This document shows, one piece after another, positions 1-11,479 of a stretch of 64,000 nt of DNA. The position numbers were made by a program, and so were the translations under genes. The first letter of the stretch is position 1, and the number at the start of each line of letters is the position of its first letter. Below the pieces are notes generated by a model that saw only the letters and a list, made by a program, of their open reading frames with translations, was not told the origin of the DNA and ran no database searches. Location of the stretch: the NCBI RefSeq assembly GCF_040412425.1, contig NC_089789.1, forward strand, positions 37,976,106-38,040,105, written 5' to 3'. This DNA is from Macrobrachium rosenbergii (lineage: Eukaryota; Arthropoda; Malacostraca; Decapoda; Palaemonidae).

Positions 1-302
1 TTAGGATTTTTTTTTTTTTTTTTGGGGATGCGTGTGTGGGTGTAGCTCGAGCGCAAAAGAGAGAGAGAGAGAGAGGAGGAGAGATCACTTGTGGAGGATT
101 TTCAGATAGATATTTAATTTTCTTCTGAATACTGGACTGGTGTTTCTCGTTATTATGGCCTCTTGGAACGAATTAATGTAAAATTATTGCTGTGTAGGTT
201 ATTTTATTCTTCATATTTCTGTCTACGACGCTAAGATTTGAGACACGCTGTCACTGATTTTTGTTTTGCTGCGTTGCAAATCGCGGCTTAATTTTATCAT
301 AT

Positions 303-306
<4 letters not shown>

Positions 307-381
<75 letters not shown>
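307..381. repeat. (TA)n microsatellite
   Basis: An uninterrupted TA array of about 75 bp. It is followed by a short GATA/GATG-like degenerate patch (409-430). Confidence 0.97.
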
Positions 382-384
<3 letters not shown>

Positions 385-651
385 ACACATATATGTATGT
401 ATATATATAGATAGATGGATAGATAGATAAAGATGTGTGTGGTTTGAAATTGTATCCGATAAAGGTTAGATGTTTAGCACAATACTTTTACGCTACAAAC
501 AATGGAAGTGCTTTTAGGTTATTCCAGTGTAAGGAAATTACGATTTTCGAGTTTTGTCTGTGTTCCCTGAAAAGGAATTTTCATATAATTATACATTTCT
601 ATGGATATGCATGACCATGATCTAGAACAAACGATAAAATGAGGTTTTGAA

Positions 652-696
652 TCTCTCTCTCTTTATTTATCTCTCTCTCTCTCTCTCTCTCTCTTT
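652..696. repeat. Interrupted (CT)n microsatellite
   Basis: A CT run broken by 'ttatttat'. It ends about three bases before the left target-site duplication of the adjacent SINE, so the SINE inserted at the edge of this tract. Confidence 0.9.
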
Positions 697-698
697 TT

Positions 699-712
699 CT
701 TATTTATCAGAA
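699..712. repeat. Target-site duplication, left copy
   Basis: 'cttatttatcagaa', identical to 990-1003 on the other side of the SINE. Confidence 0.92.
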
Positions 713-989
713 GCCCTTCTTTGGCTGAGTCGGTTGAGCTTCAGACTGTCGCTCGATGGACCGGAGTTCAATTCCCCCGACCAGCTGATGAAGAGTTAGA
801 GAAATTTATTTCTGGTGATAGAAATTCATTTCTCGCTATAATGTGTTCGATTCCACAATAAGCTGTAGGTCCGTTGCTAAGTAACCAATGGTTCTTAGCC
901 ACGTAAAATAAGTCTAATCCTTCGGGCCAGCCCTAGGAGAGCTGTTAATCAGCTCAGTGGTCTGGTAAAACTAAGCTATACTTACTTTA
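713..989 (+). mobile_element. tRNA-derived SINE, full length, with 14-bp target-site duplication
   Basis: A complete 277-bp short interspersed element. The head (about 718-780) carries an RNA polymerase III A-box-like block (TGGCTGAGTCGG) and a B-box-like block (GGAGTTCAATTCC), as expected of a tRNA-derived promoter. The body continues through 'ggttcttagccacgtaaaa' and ends near 'tatacttactttac'. The 14-mer 'cttatttatcagaa' occurs identically on both sides (699-712 and 990-1003), which is the footprint of target-primed integration. The sequence resembles a SINE family I recall as very common in caridean and penaeid shrimp, but I could not search. A perfect duplication implies a fairly recent insertion. 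There is no coding capacity; such elements are mobilised by a partner LINE. Confidence 0.9.
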
Positions 990-1003
990 CTTATTTATCA
1001 GAA
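990..1003. repeat. Target-site duplication, right copy
   Basis: 'cttatttatcagaa', identical to 699-712. Confidence 0.92.
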
Positions 1004-1408
<405 letters not shown>

Positions 1409-1445
1409 TAGTATATTATAGATAATTACTTTTACTGAAGAAAGC

Positions 1446-1449
<4 letters not shown>

Positions 1450-1488
<39 letters not shown>
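1450..1488. repeat. (CT)n microsatellite
   Basis: About 20 perfect CT units. The pyrimidine strand is the plus strand. Confidence 0.97.
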
Positions 1489-1491
<3 letters not shown>

Positions 1492-2130
1492 TGGAAATTT
1501 CATTACATCTTCACTCCGAAAGAAACCCACAAGAGCGGAACGAGCCAGAGTATAACTTCCTTTTGATGTGAGGTTCAAGCTTTTCCATTTCTTTTTTTCT
1601 TCTTCCTCTTCTTCTCTCATGTTCCCTCATTCGAGTTTTTCTCTTTTTTTCTCTTTTTACCTAACCAAATACGGTAATATAACGTAGGATGTAAAAGTAA
1701 AAAATTATTTTCCAAGCAAATTCGCTTGGCTGATGGAAAATGGGAAAATAAAAGACGGAGGAAAGTTGAGGCTGTTAGAATTTGGCAGGGAATAATATTA
1801 GCGAGGCAAGTTGTGTACACTGTACAAATTAAACCTGCCATGTGAGTTTATACTGACTGAAGCCCGGAAAACAAAGGACTGGGCTTTTGCTGAAGAAAAC
1901 GAAGCTTGAATGAAACTTGCAACAAAGCTTAGCAACACGTCACATTGAATCCTTTCTTCTCACTAGAATTTATATTAGCGAGGAATATCAATGTACATGT
2001 TTCCTGTGTGGCAGCAAAGTATTCTCGCATAGAAATAATTATACCCAGCAATTAATTCCGCCTCTTGTTTTATCATTTCGTAACAAGTATCTTGTCACGA
2101 GATCTGGTTTTAAACGCTTATATAACTGTT

Positions 2131-2131
<1 letters not shown>
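1489..2131. other. Intermicrosatellite sequence, no gene seen
   Basis: Contains pyrimidine-rich 'tttcttttttcttcttcctc' near 1590-1615. Short open frames on both strands have no recognisable domain and no splice-flanked structure. Confidence 0.5.

Positions 2132-2209
<78 letters not shown>
2132..2209. repeat. (CT)n microsatellite
   Basis: About 39 perfect CT units. They create spurious SL- and RE-repeat frames on opposite strands. Confidence 0.98.
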
Positions 2210-2212
<3 letters not shown>

Positions 2213-2555
2213 GGAGAATTTGTTGCTCAGGAGTGTGTGTTTGCGATAACAGAATTTCCAGCCGGTACAACGCCATATAAAAAACAAGTTCATAGTTCCT
2301 ATGTTTATCTAGAGATCTATATAAAGACAATGTTGGACGAGATTCAGATCTAGAAATATGCCAGAGCTCATTCCGTTGGTTTCTCGCTCCTCATTGGGAC
2401 GCATTGCCGCTTGTACTAGACTCGTAAGGTATGATGCAGGAAGCTGTTATGCATTTGTTTTTGTAATGAGTTTTCAGGCCTCATTCCCACTAGCCTTTTC
2501 TAAAGTAATGCAAATGGAAGGTGAATGCTCTGAGGAACTCTGTAGATTTAGTAAA

Positions 2556-2556
<1 letters not shown>

Positions 2557-2632
<76 letters not shown>

Positions 2633-2702
2633 GAATTGGTCAAACATTCTTGTAGATAATCCTAAAAAGTCATTAACAGATGTAGACTTTGGAATTTCAT
2701 GC

Positions 2703-2753
<51 letters not shown>

Positions 2754-2800
2754 CATCGAATTGGGCAAAGATTCCTGTAGACAATCCCAAAAGGTCATTA
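2557..2800. repeat. Duplicated (ATT)n + flank module
   Basis: Two ATT arrays (2557-2632 and 2703-2754) are each followed by a related flank: 'gaattggtcaaacattcttg' after the first and 'gaattgggcaaagattcctg' after the second. Both flanks continue through tgtaga-aatcc-aaaa-gtcatta. The unit of microsatellite plus about 55 bp was therefore duplicated as a block and has since diverged. Confidence 0.85.
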
Positions 2801-3270
2801 AGAAAAGAAGCAAGCTTCCACAGAAGAGAAAACCATTGCATAACATGAGGGAAAAAGCACATATTATTAAATAACAGTAGATAAAGAGAGACAAAAAAAC
2901 AGATAATTACAAAAACGTAAATAACACAGCCATCCAAGATGCGCCCTAAGCAAGTGTTCTTTTTAATATCCTCTCAATGCCAAACGGATTTTCTCCGATG
3001 GCGTAGGTGTTTGGAAAACGTAGATTTGTTGTTGAAGATAAGGCGGTCTCTTCAACCGCCACCCACCCCCCCCACCCACGCTGGAGTCGCGTTTCAATTG
3101 CTCTTTTTTGCATTTCACAGGTTTCATTCTCATTTAGTCTGAATTATTGTTGGTCAGACGGGGTTGAAAAGGATGGTTCTGGAGCTACCTGCAGCAGCCC
3201 TTACGTGCCTCCTTTATGAAATATGATATAATTCGGATGCATTAGCTTCTTTTGATATGTTGATGCATGC
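2801..3270. other. Unique sequence with a C-rich patch
   Basis: No gene seen. A CCACCCACCCCCCCCACCC patch at about 3058-3078 could form an i-motif, or a G-rich structure on the other strand. Confidence 0.45.
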
Positions 3271-3305
3271 ACACACATGGACACACACACGCATACACAC
3301 ACACA

Positions 3306-3350
<45 letters not shown>

Positions 3351-3359
3351 TATACAACG

Positions 3360-3386
<27 letters not shown>
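3271..3386. repeat. Compound (CA)n and (TA)n microsatellite
   Basis: Interrupted CA repeat (3271-3348), a short spacer, then TA (3359-3386). Confidence 0.96.
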
Positions 3387-3390
<4 letters not shown>

Positions 3391-3502
3391 TTATATAGGT
3401 AAAAGAGTTTTGTAAGGATATTTGAAATAGTTTTCCTTTCCACACATTTTAACACTAGAAAAATATTTTTATAAGGTTCTGGAAACACTCATCCGTATAT
3501 AA

Positions 3503-3506
<4 letters not shown>

Positions 3507-3586
<80 letters not shown>

Positions 3587-3590
3587 TTGT
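3507..3590. repeat. Compound (TA)n-(GT)n microsatellite
   Basis: TA (about 3507-3550) passes into interrupted GT (3551-3588). The flank reads 'gtacgtacgtgt'. Confidence 0.96.
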
Positions 3591-3599
3591 ACGTACGTG

Positions 3600-4238
3600 T
3601 ATTTATTGGTCTACCACAGCCGTACGCGCAAACGCTGATCTATAATTAAACCTTATGAAAACTTGCAAAGCGAAAACCCTCCCAGTCGTAAGAAGACCTT
3701 GTCTTTGCTTGAAAAGGTGCCATATCAGATAAAATGCAACGATGTTGGATAGTAAAAGATGAATAAATGTCAGCGTAGAATCTGATGAAACCTGGTCCAT
3801 AGCAGTAACTTTAGGGGAGCATTCTAACTAGTCATTCCTGCAACAAAGTTCCATGAGAGAAAAATAAACAGAGAATGTTACGCTGAAAACCATCGAAGGT
3901 CTTCTAGCGCTTCCCGTGAACCTCCTCCCCTCCCCAACCACCAGGATTTAAACCCCTCCCCACACGCCCTCCTCATGCTACCAGTGCGTGGGTGTGTGCT
4001 TTTATACGAGTGTTCTCCAGCAGTCATCTTCCATTAAGTTACGAGAGATGAAGAAGCGGAGGCCGCGCGGCAAAAACTGGAATAATGGACTCACTGGTGT
4101 CACTTTCTTTCTCATGCTGGAGAGCTTACAAGCCATTTAATTAATGTGGGATCCAGCTGTAGTTTTCATTTAGTAGCGTCGTTGGAGAACAAGATGCGTA
4201 GAGAAATGAATCGATTGTTTTTTCCCCTGATGAAAGAC
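3600..4238. other. Unique sequence, no gene seen
   Basis: Includes a C-rich patch (about 3920-3970). No domain-bearing frame was recognised. Confidence 0.5.
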
Positions 4239-4271
4239 TTTTGGTACCACTGACTCTAATACGGCTTGTGG
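4239..4271 (+). repeat. Inverted partner of the SINE 3' end at 4835
   Basis: 'ttttggtaccactgactcta' and the following bases to 4271 are the reverse complement of 4835-4871 with a few substitutions. A TA array abuts both copies, so two SINE 3' ends appear to face each other across the intervening microsatellites. Confidence 0.75.
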
Positions 4272-4272
4272 G

Positions 4273-4475
<203 letters not shown>

Positions 4476-4510
4476 ATTATTTCCGATCACAATATAGTGA
4501 TGCACCACAG

Positions 4511-4627
<117 letters not shown>

Positions 4628-4780
4628 GTTTCCAAGGAATGTTGGTTTTCAACCTCCCACCACAGACCACTCACTGTAGCAGTAACTGATCACGATACAG
4701 AGCGAGTGAGTTCTCATCGCCCTGGGGGAGACGCCAACCCGCGACATCTGAGAGTGGCATCCACGACACTAATAAATTAC

Positions 4781-4782
4781 TG

Positions 4783-4819
<37 letters not shown>

Positions 4820-4831
4820 ATATAATAATAA
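4781..4831. repeat. (TA)n then (ATA)n tail
   Basis: A TA array with a phase slip, ending 'tataataataatca'. It lies at the 3' side of the reverse-oriented SINE 4835-5082, where a SINE tail would be. Confidence 0.9.
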
Positions 4832-4834
4832 TCA

Positions 4835-5082
4835 CCGCCATAAGCCGTATTGGAGTCGGTGGTACCAAAAGCCTTTTGGGATGAGGCTGCTAGCCCCATG
4901 ACCTTTTTTTTAACCTCTGATTGTGACTACCACAGTCATCTAATTACCAGGTACCTAATTCACCGGTCATATTAAAAAAAACACGGTGACTGCTTAACAG
5001 AACGCGATCATCACCACACCCTTGCCCGGGAGTCGAACTTGGGCCCAGTTGCATGGTTAGGCTAGAATGCTACCTATTATAC
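4835..5082 (-). mobile_element. tRNA-derived SINE, reverse orientation
   Basis: Read on the minus strand, the head (5082 down to about 5020) gives a tRNA-like block with a clear B-box (AAGTTCGACTCCCGG) preceded by an A-box/anticodon-like region containing TAGCATTCTAGCC. The body runs through 'ggtcatggggctagcagcct' to a 3' end at about 4835, followed by a TA/ATA tail. A fragment of the same family lies at 56440-56500, and its 3' end recurs inverted at 4239-4271. The head is degenerate and not a functional tRNA. No clear target-site duplication was found. Confidence 0.78.
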
Positions 5083-5385
<303 letters not shown>

Positions 5386-5648
5386 AAGTTTAAATTCTGC
5401 TCTCAGCTTATTTTTGCTCTTTTGATTCGCAGCACTAACTTACGCTGAGAGATACAAAAATATTTCCAGCTTTCATAACATTTATTCACTTTGTTGTGGC
5501 GGAAAAAAAAAAACCGTCGGCGTCGGAATTCTCGAGAGGGAAAAGACTCAGAAACCTGAAACTGAACTTTACATCCAAGTGAAACTAATTTCAGTTTAGT
5601 TCCCGTCTCGAATTTTCTGCCTGAAGATATAATGAAATTTGGTATTTC

Positions 5649-5652
<4 letters not shown>
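5386..5652. other. Unique sequence, no gene seen
   Basis: Only chance frames. Confidence 0.45.

Positions 5653-5720
<68 letters not shown>
5653..5720. repeat. (GA)n microsatellite
   Basis: 34 perfect GA units. Confidence 0.98.
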
Positions 5721-5722
<2 letters not shown>

Positions 5723-5832
5723 ACTGAACTTTCATAAATATTGTGTAATGTCACATTGAAGTTGTAGTTATGTTCGAGCATATGAAATTTGGACTTTCAA
5801 GGCATGAAAGAAGGAGAGAGAGACGTAGGTAG

Positions 5833-5834
<2 letters not shown>

Positions 5835-5926
<92 letters not shown>

Positions 5927-5985
5927 CACTGTATATACACTGTGTGTGTGTATGTGTGTATGTATGTATGTATATATGTGTGTAT
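5835..5985. repeat. Compound (TA)n-(GT)n microsatellite
   Basis: TA to about 5910, broken TA/CACTG to 5940, then GT/GTAT. Confidence 0.96.
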
Positions 5986-6039
5986 GGATATAAATTTTTG
6001 TTTAATACGCGTGAATTTTTGTTTTTACAAATATTAAAG

Positions 6040-6200
6040 CCCAAAATATTGCTTTATGTCCAATTCACTATACCTTGGAAATAACTTACACCTTAGGGAA
6101 ATTATAACTGATAAGTTCTTCGTTCCCGGGCGGGACTCGAACCGTTGCCCGGTTTAGAAACAAAGCTCGACATTGTCTATGGGGTCCCTGCTATCAAGAA
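6040..6200 (-). mobile_element. tRNA-derived SINE fragment, reverse orientation
   Basis: On the minus strand, about 6195 to 6125 reads as a tRNA-like head with a strong B-box (CGGTTCGAGTCCCGCC). The body includes the complement of 'ataccttggaaataacttac' and of 'taactgataagttcttcg', which parallels the SINE at 46745-46925 (ctacctcggaaataatat; gataataagttcgtcg). Both seem to belong to one family. Its 3' side faces the TA/GT array ending at 5985. Confidence 0.7.
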
Positions 6201-6224
6201 AGGTATTACAAGGTTTTAATTTGT

Positions 6225-6228
<4 letters not shown>

Positions 6229-6270
<42 letters not shown>

Positions 6271-6290
6271 TATATATATGTATACTATAT

Positions 6291-6364
<74 letters not shown>
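6229..6364. repeat. Compound (TA)n-(GA)n microsatellite
   Basis: TA (6229-6268), a short imperfect TA patch, then perfect GA (6294-6364). Confidence 0.97.
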
Positions 6365-6365
<1 letters not shown>

Positions 6366-6765
6366 AGTTTGAGAATAGCGATGGTTTGGGTCACTCTTCG
6401 AAGACAACTTTATGCCATGTGCCAAAATGTAGTCGTACATTTTTGTCGCTCGTCGCAGTCACCTGGGACAGTCTCGGGAACATTTTAGCAAAATTAGCCT
6501 CATTTCAAAGTCTTTCTTCACCGAACTGAATCGTTTCATGGCGTGAAACTCGTCATGAACGAGTTGACAGTCGGACAGTCTGTGTAGTGTTATCATGCAT
6601 ATAGTTTCGTAATTTCCGTGTCTTGAGATATGACTTATTCAAGTCGACCCAGTTTGCTAAGAAAGACATGAATTTATACACAAGTTCTTCTAAAGGCCAT
6701 TTGCATCTCAAAGGGTCCCTTAATCAGATTTACTATTCGCTGATAGATGAATCATGTCACAGAAG

Positions 6766-6767
<2 letters not shown>
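6365..6767. other. Unique sequence, no gene seen
   Basis: No recognisable frame or repeat. Confidence 0.45.

Positions 6768-6842
<75 letters not shown>
6768..6842. repeat. (TA)n microsatellite
   Basis: About 37 units. It is the last long dinucleotide array before the quiet block that runs to 28.4 kb. Confidence 0.97.
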
Positions 6843-6845
<3 letters not shown>

Positions 6846-6903
6846 GAATTATTGAGACCATGATCTGTCTTGCGTGGAGAGAACTAGGTTTAAAAACTGA
6901 TTG

Positions 6904-6934
6904 GTAGATAGATAGATAGATAGGTAGATAGATG
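6904..6934. repeat. (GATA)n short array
   Basis: Imperfect tagatagatagataggtagata. Confidence 0.85.
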
Positions 6935-8600
6935 CTTATTTATCAGTCAATTTCAAGCATTCGAATCGTTTACGCCTTTTCAAAGTAACACCAGAAATTG
7001 CTATGACTTTTGCCATTTTATATTATTAAATGATAGTGTGCAGTTTGTTCCATACTATGATATTGAAAAATCATTTTGTGCTCCACTTGAAATTACTGCG
7101 TGATAATTAAAGTATCGTGAATGTCTGGAAGAATTGAAGGTAATCATACAAAACAATTAAATAGGGCTTTTGATCTACTTCTAGCTGGTCACGGATACTC
7201 AAATAATTTTTTAGAATTATTCATAATTGTTTTTGTTTTGTCCTATACTGCACTTGCAAAATACATGTTTTATATCTAACGCGAGACATTTTATATTGCT
7301 CATTTGGTACTCTATATTGCATGGTTTATGGCTTCTGTTTTTCATTTTATATTTTATTGCATCTTTTATACTTAGTATACACTTTATATCTCAACTTATA
7401 TAAAGAAATAAACTTGGAAAAAAATGCCATCGTTATAGTCCTCAAAAGTTTGTTTTTACAGCAGCGATAAAAAGTTGTTCAATTAGAACTTGAAGTTTTT
7501 CCATACGATTCTAACGATCCTCATTTTCCTCTGCTTCTGCTAGGGAAGAATCATCCCCTAGTCTCTTCTTCAGAATCACCCTGAATATCACTTTTCGTCG
7601 GTGGTACCACGAACCCCGTTTTGATTTTGCGATCTGTTATATTTTAAAGTCTACTTACGATATTGAATACCAGTACTTGTTATTGTTTTTATTTCTGTTA
7701 ACCTTTATTTTATTATTTTTCATATTTTAATATTTTATTGGTGTTATTTTTTATTTTTATTTACCTGTTAGAGAAAGGAATATTTCATTTATTTTTCTAT
7801 CAGTCCCACCCTAATCTTAAAGAGTATAGTTTTAATTATGGATTAAAAAATTGATGTTGGTGTGATCATAAATCCAAAATAGTCCAGAATTTGCAGACCT
7901 TCATCATAGTCCAATTTTAATTTTAAATAAATTGGGCTTATCAATGTTCTGAAAAATCATTGTTGGTATTCGTGTGAAATCAGTTATTGTGGAAACACTA
8001 TTTATAGCGATTCTTGAATACTAGAAAAGGCGACTAATTAGCACGCGAAAGTTAATGTTACTTCGAGATTTCATTTTTCGTATAGCTTCTCAGTTACCTT
8101 TGCAAAGTTTGACGATTAGGCAAAAATCCTTCAGCTTATGAAAATCAATCAATTTCTTCGTATAAAAGTCTTTACTCTAATGACCTTAATCTGCTTTTGT
8201 TATGGGATTTTCTCCAATTCATGGCAGTGATTTGAGTATTTCTTGCATACTTCATAATTACAATGATTCTTACGTTGAAAAGAAGGCTTTTGTTTTATTG
8301 GCAACTGTGGTTACTTAAATAGCAGTATAATGTCTTCAACACAGATCCTAGAACTGAAAATATAATTTCTTTCAAACTGACATAAAATGGTGAATCAATT
8401 ATGAAAATGGAATTGATGATCAAACAATGAGCTGTAGTCCTGCGATGTGTAGTAAGATCGATGTTCTTCTTCCACTGCCAACAAACTTTCCAGCAAACTC
8501 TGAAAAAAAAATTGCCTGGAATGGGTAGATATTGCTGGTGTCCCATGTCCTCAAAATTCCATTCTCGAGAAGATGAATCGAAGGAAATTGGCCTGGACAA
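6935..8600. other. AT-rich unique DNA without a gene
   Basis: No long microsatellite, no recognised domain and no obvious repeat. T-rich short motifs (tttattttattattttt) occur near 7690-7790. Confidence 0.5.
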
Positions 8601-8689
8601 GAAATGGTCAAGGGGGCGACAGGGTTATGGGTAAATAGCCAACAGCTAAGCGAGAATCTATAGCGTCTGGTCGCCTGTGGTTGCAAAGG

Positions 8690-8760
8690 AAGTAAATAGA
8701 AGATCTGAAAAGGAGAGTAAACAGAAAATCTGAAAAGGAAGCAAATAGAAAATCTCGTAA
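8690..8760. repeat. Short direct repeat, about 27-bp unit
   Basis: 'agaagatctgaaaaggagag' is followed by 'gaaaatctgaaaaggaagc' and a third partial copy 'gaaaatctcg'. It is a local slippage-type duplication beside the larger duplication 8760-9100. Confidence 0.7.
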
Positions 8761-9100
8761 GGCCTGAATAGCAGGATGACAGAAGAACGCTTTCGTTGGG
8801 CAAGCATTTATTCTTTCCCATGGCATTTTGAATCTTTCTCGCCTCAAAATAACCTTTACAACTACACACTCTTTCAAATCCAGTGGGTTTTCAACGTCAC
8901 CGAAGGTTGAAAAGGAAGTGCGCCCCCATCCCCACAAAAAAAAAAAAAAACTCGACAGACTGAAATAGCAGAATGGCAGAATGTTTTTGTTGGGCAATCA
9001 TTCTTTCTCATGACTTTTTAAATCATTCTTGCCTTAGAATAACCTTTACAACCACATATTCTTTCCAGTCCATTGGGTCTTCAACTTCATTGTGGTCCAG
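8760..9100. repeat. Diverged tandem duplication, about 190-bp period
   Basis: 8762-8910 and 8957-9100 align along their length, for example 'aataacctttacaactacac' against 'aataacctttacaaccacat', and 'gttgggcaagcatttattct' against 'gttgggcaatcattctttct'. The copies are interrupted by a poly-A tract (8937-8950). Antiparallel open frames in this interval are chance products of the duplication. Confidence 0.82.
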
Positions 9101-9594
9101 TTGTTCTCGCAGTGAACAGCTCCAAGGCAGTGTTCCTTTCCGCCGTTTTATCCAGCCATCATGTGGATTTTCAATAACCGGTTGATTCAGACGATCCTCC
9201 CCGAGTTTAACTCTTCGTCGTCCTCTGTCCACTGGGCTCTATAGACACCTTAAATTGCTCTATTCATCGAAAAGACAGCCAACAAATTAGGCCTGCTATA
9301 GGTGGTTGGAATCATTTTTCATTTTTCTACTCTCAGCCTTTCGAGTAACGGGATATTTAAGCATTTTATTTTTCTAGCATTCGTATCATTCCAGAATACT
9401 GGTGGGTATTTCGGTCTAATAGAATTGTCATGTTTAGAATTATGTTCATCGTGTATCGTATTTTACATCATTTATAACCACCATATATCTATACTAAGAG
9501 ACTTTTGCTGATAAGCTTCCGTGACCACTTGGGGGGAGGGAGAGAGGGGGAAGTGCATGCAACTTCGTCCAAAAAGCAGAAAGCTAAAAACTTG
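9101..9594. other. Unique sequence, no gene seen
   Basis: A G-rich patch (9531-9552) precedes the minisatellite. No domain was recognised. Confidence 0.45.
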
Positions 9595-10150
9595 TTATAG
9601 ACCTCAGGAGTCAGTTGCAATCAGGAATGTGTAGACCTCAGGAGTCGGTTGCAAGCAGGAGTGTGTAGACCTCAGGAGTCGGTTGCAAGCAGGAATGCGT
9701 AGACCTCAGGAGTCGGTTGCAAGCAGGAATGTGTAGACCTCAGGAGTCGGTTGCAAGCAGGAATGTGTAGACCGGTCAAGAATCGTGAGTCGGTTGGTTG
9801 GAAGCAGGAATGCAGTAGACCTCAGGAGTCGGTTGCAAGCAGGAATGTGTAGACCTCAGGAGTCGGTTGCAAGCAGGAATGCGAATGTGGTTGCAAGCAG
9901 GAGTGCGTAGACCCCAGGAGTCGGTTGCAAGCAGGAATGTGTAGACCTCAGGAGTCGGTTGCAAGCAGGAATGCGTAGACCTCAGGAGCCAGTAGGACGG
10001 TTGCAGGAGTCCTCAGGTTGCAAGCAGGAGTCAGCAAGCAGGAATGCGTAGACCTCAGGAGTCGGTTGCAAGCAGAGTGCGTAGACCCAGAGGTCGGTTG
10101 GCAGGAGTGTGTGTAGACCTCAGGAGTCGGTTTCAAGCAGGAATGTGTCT
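9595..10150. repeat. 34-bp minisatellite, about 15 units
   Basis: The repeat unit contains 'acctcaggagtcggttgcaa' and 'gcaggaatgtgtag'. Unit starts at 9601, 9635, 9669, 9703 and 9737 show an exact 34-bp period. Later units are rearranged or shortened near 9770-9800, 9880-9910 and 9990-10040, then regular units resume to 10149. 34 is not a multiple of three, so open frames through it are not protein-coding. It lacks unique spacers, so it is not CRISPR-like. Confidence 0.96.
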
Positions 10151-11447
10151 GCTTGTGTTCTCAGAAATCTTTGGCAATGCCCAAAAATGTTTCTTTTGTC
10201 TCGTCAGCCCGAGGAAGAATTTACTTGGACAGTTCTAAACATCAGAATTCTTTCTAATTGCGGGGGCTTAACCAAAGAAAAGTCTTGAGAATGAGAATAT
10301 TTCCTTTCTGACTCCGGGGGAAGGGTTAATGAAAGCGTGGGCATTTTGGCATTTTCTTATATCGAGTGGGATGTAGTTTTTTTCTTCTTCTTCTTCTTCT
10401 TCTTAACGAGAGGGATTTATAGCCTACTTATGTTGTAATGAATTCTTTTTCCAGAAAAATCGTACATTTAGTATTTTTATTCTTCAACGAAGATGTGGTT
10501 TTGTGTATATATCTTCATCCAAGTTTTTTCTGGAAAATTTTTTTTAAATTATGCTGAGTTATACTCTGCAAATCATAGGGTTTATAATTAGTGAAGAGTG
10601 TTTAGAATTTTATTTAGTGATAGTGTTACCATTACTATTAATGTTACTGTTACTTTTATCAATAATAATGAGTCATTTTGTACTGTCGCTCTTGTGTATT
10701 AATCGAGGTTAATGTCAGCAATATTCACAATTCATTTGTACTCCGTTCATTCCACAAATACTCCCACATGTTACAAGAAGTTACATTATGAAAATCACAC
10801 GTATAAGAGCTAAAATCTGCTGATGGTGACAGAACGGAAGAAAAGACGAGAAAGACCAGGTTAAGAAGATAAGAGACTAAGAAGACAATAAGAGCCTAAG
10901 AGAGCCTAAGAAATTGGAGATGTCATGATGTTTGTCCTTTGAGTGACGAGTCCCAACAATGCTAGCAAAAAGAAGAAGAGTTTCTTTGCGTCACTCGATG
11001 ACGCAAGCCGTGGCGATTGGTTGTCGAATGTTTCTTGTGAAGAGAAAGAAAACACAAATAATTATCTTGACATCGTTTCTGTCATTGGCAGTGAAAATAA
11101 TTTTGAAATGACTTACGGTTGGTTTAGTACTAGTAGGTGTATTTATCTTCTATTTTGATTAGAATAATGATTTTAATCTGGTTTGCATTAATAAAACCTT
11201 CAATTAATTCACTAAGCGTACCACATTCCCAATTCAGTCTCGAGGAAAGACAAAGATGTATACTTAGTCACAAGACGTAATTAGGTTTAACTGTGGCACA
11301 GTTATTTTTGCATTACGAAGTGGCTTCTCATTTGCCAAGGATATCGAAATTGCATTTCATTTTTATTGGATTTATATTTTTGTCATTTATTTATGTATTA
11401 TCGATTCAAATGGTAAATATGCTTTCAGACATATTTACCCGAGCTAG

Positions 11448-11448
<1 letters not shown>
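10151..11448. other. AT-rich unique DNA without a recognised gene
   Basis: Short (CTT)n at 10380-10404. A 71-codon frame at 10943-11158 starts with an ordinary ATG but has no recognisable domain and biased AT-rich codons. I treat it as chance. Confidence 0.45.

Positions 11449-11479
<31 letters not shown>
11449..11479. repeat. (GATA)n microsatellite
   Basis: About seven perfect tagatagata units. Confidence 0.93.

Noticed and set aside
8420..8997. 149- and 129-codon minus-strand frames
   Set aside because: They overlap in different phases across a tandem duplication and a poly-A tract. No domain.
9595..10150. CRISPR-like regularly spaced repeat
   Set aside because: Units are contiguous 34-mers without unique spacers, in a eukaryotic context. 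It is a minisatellite.
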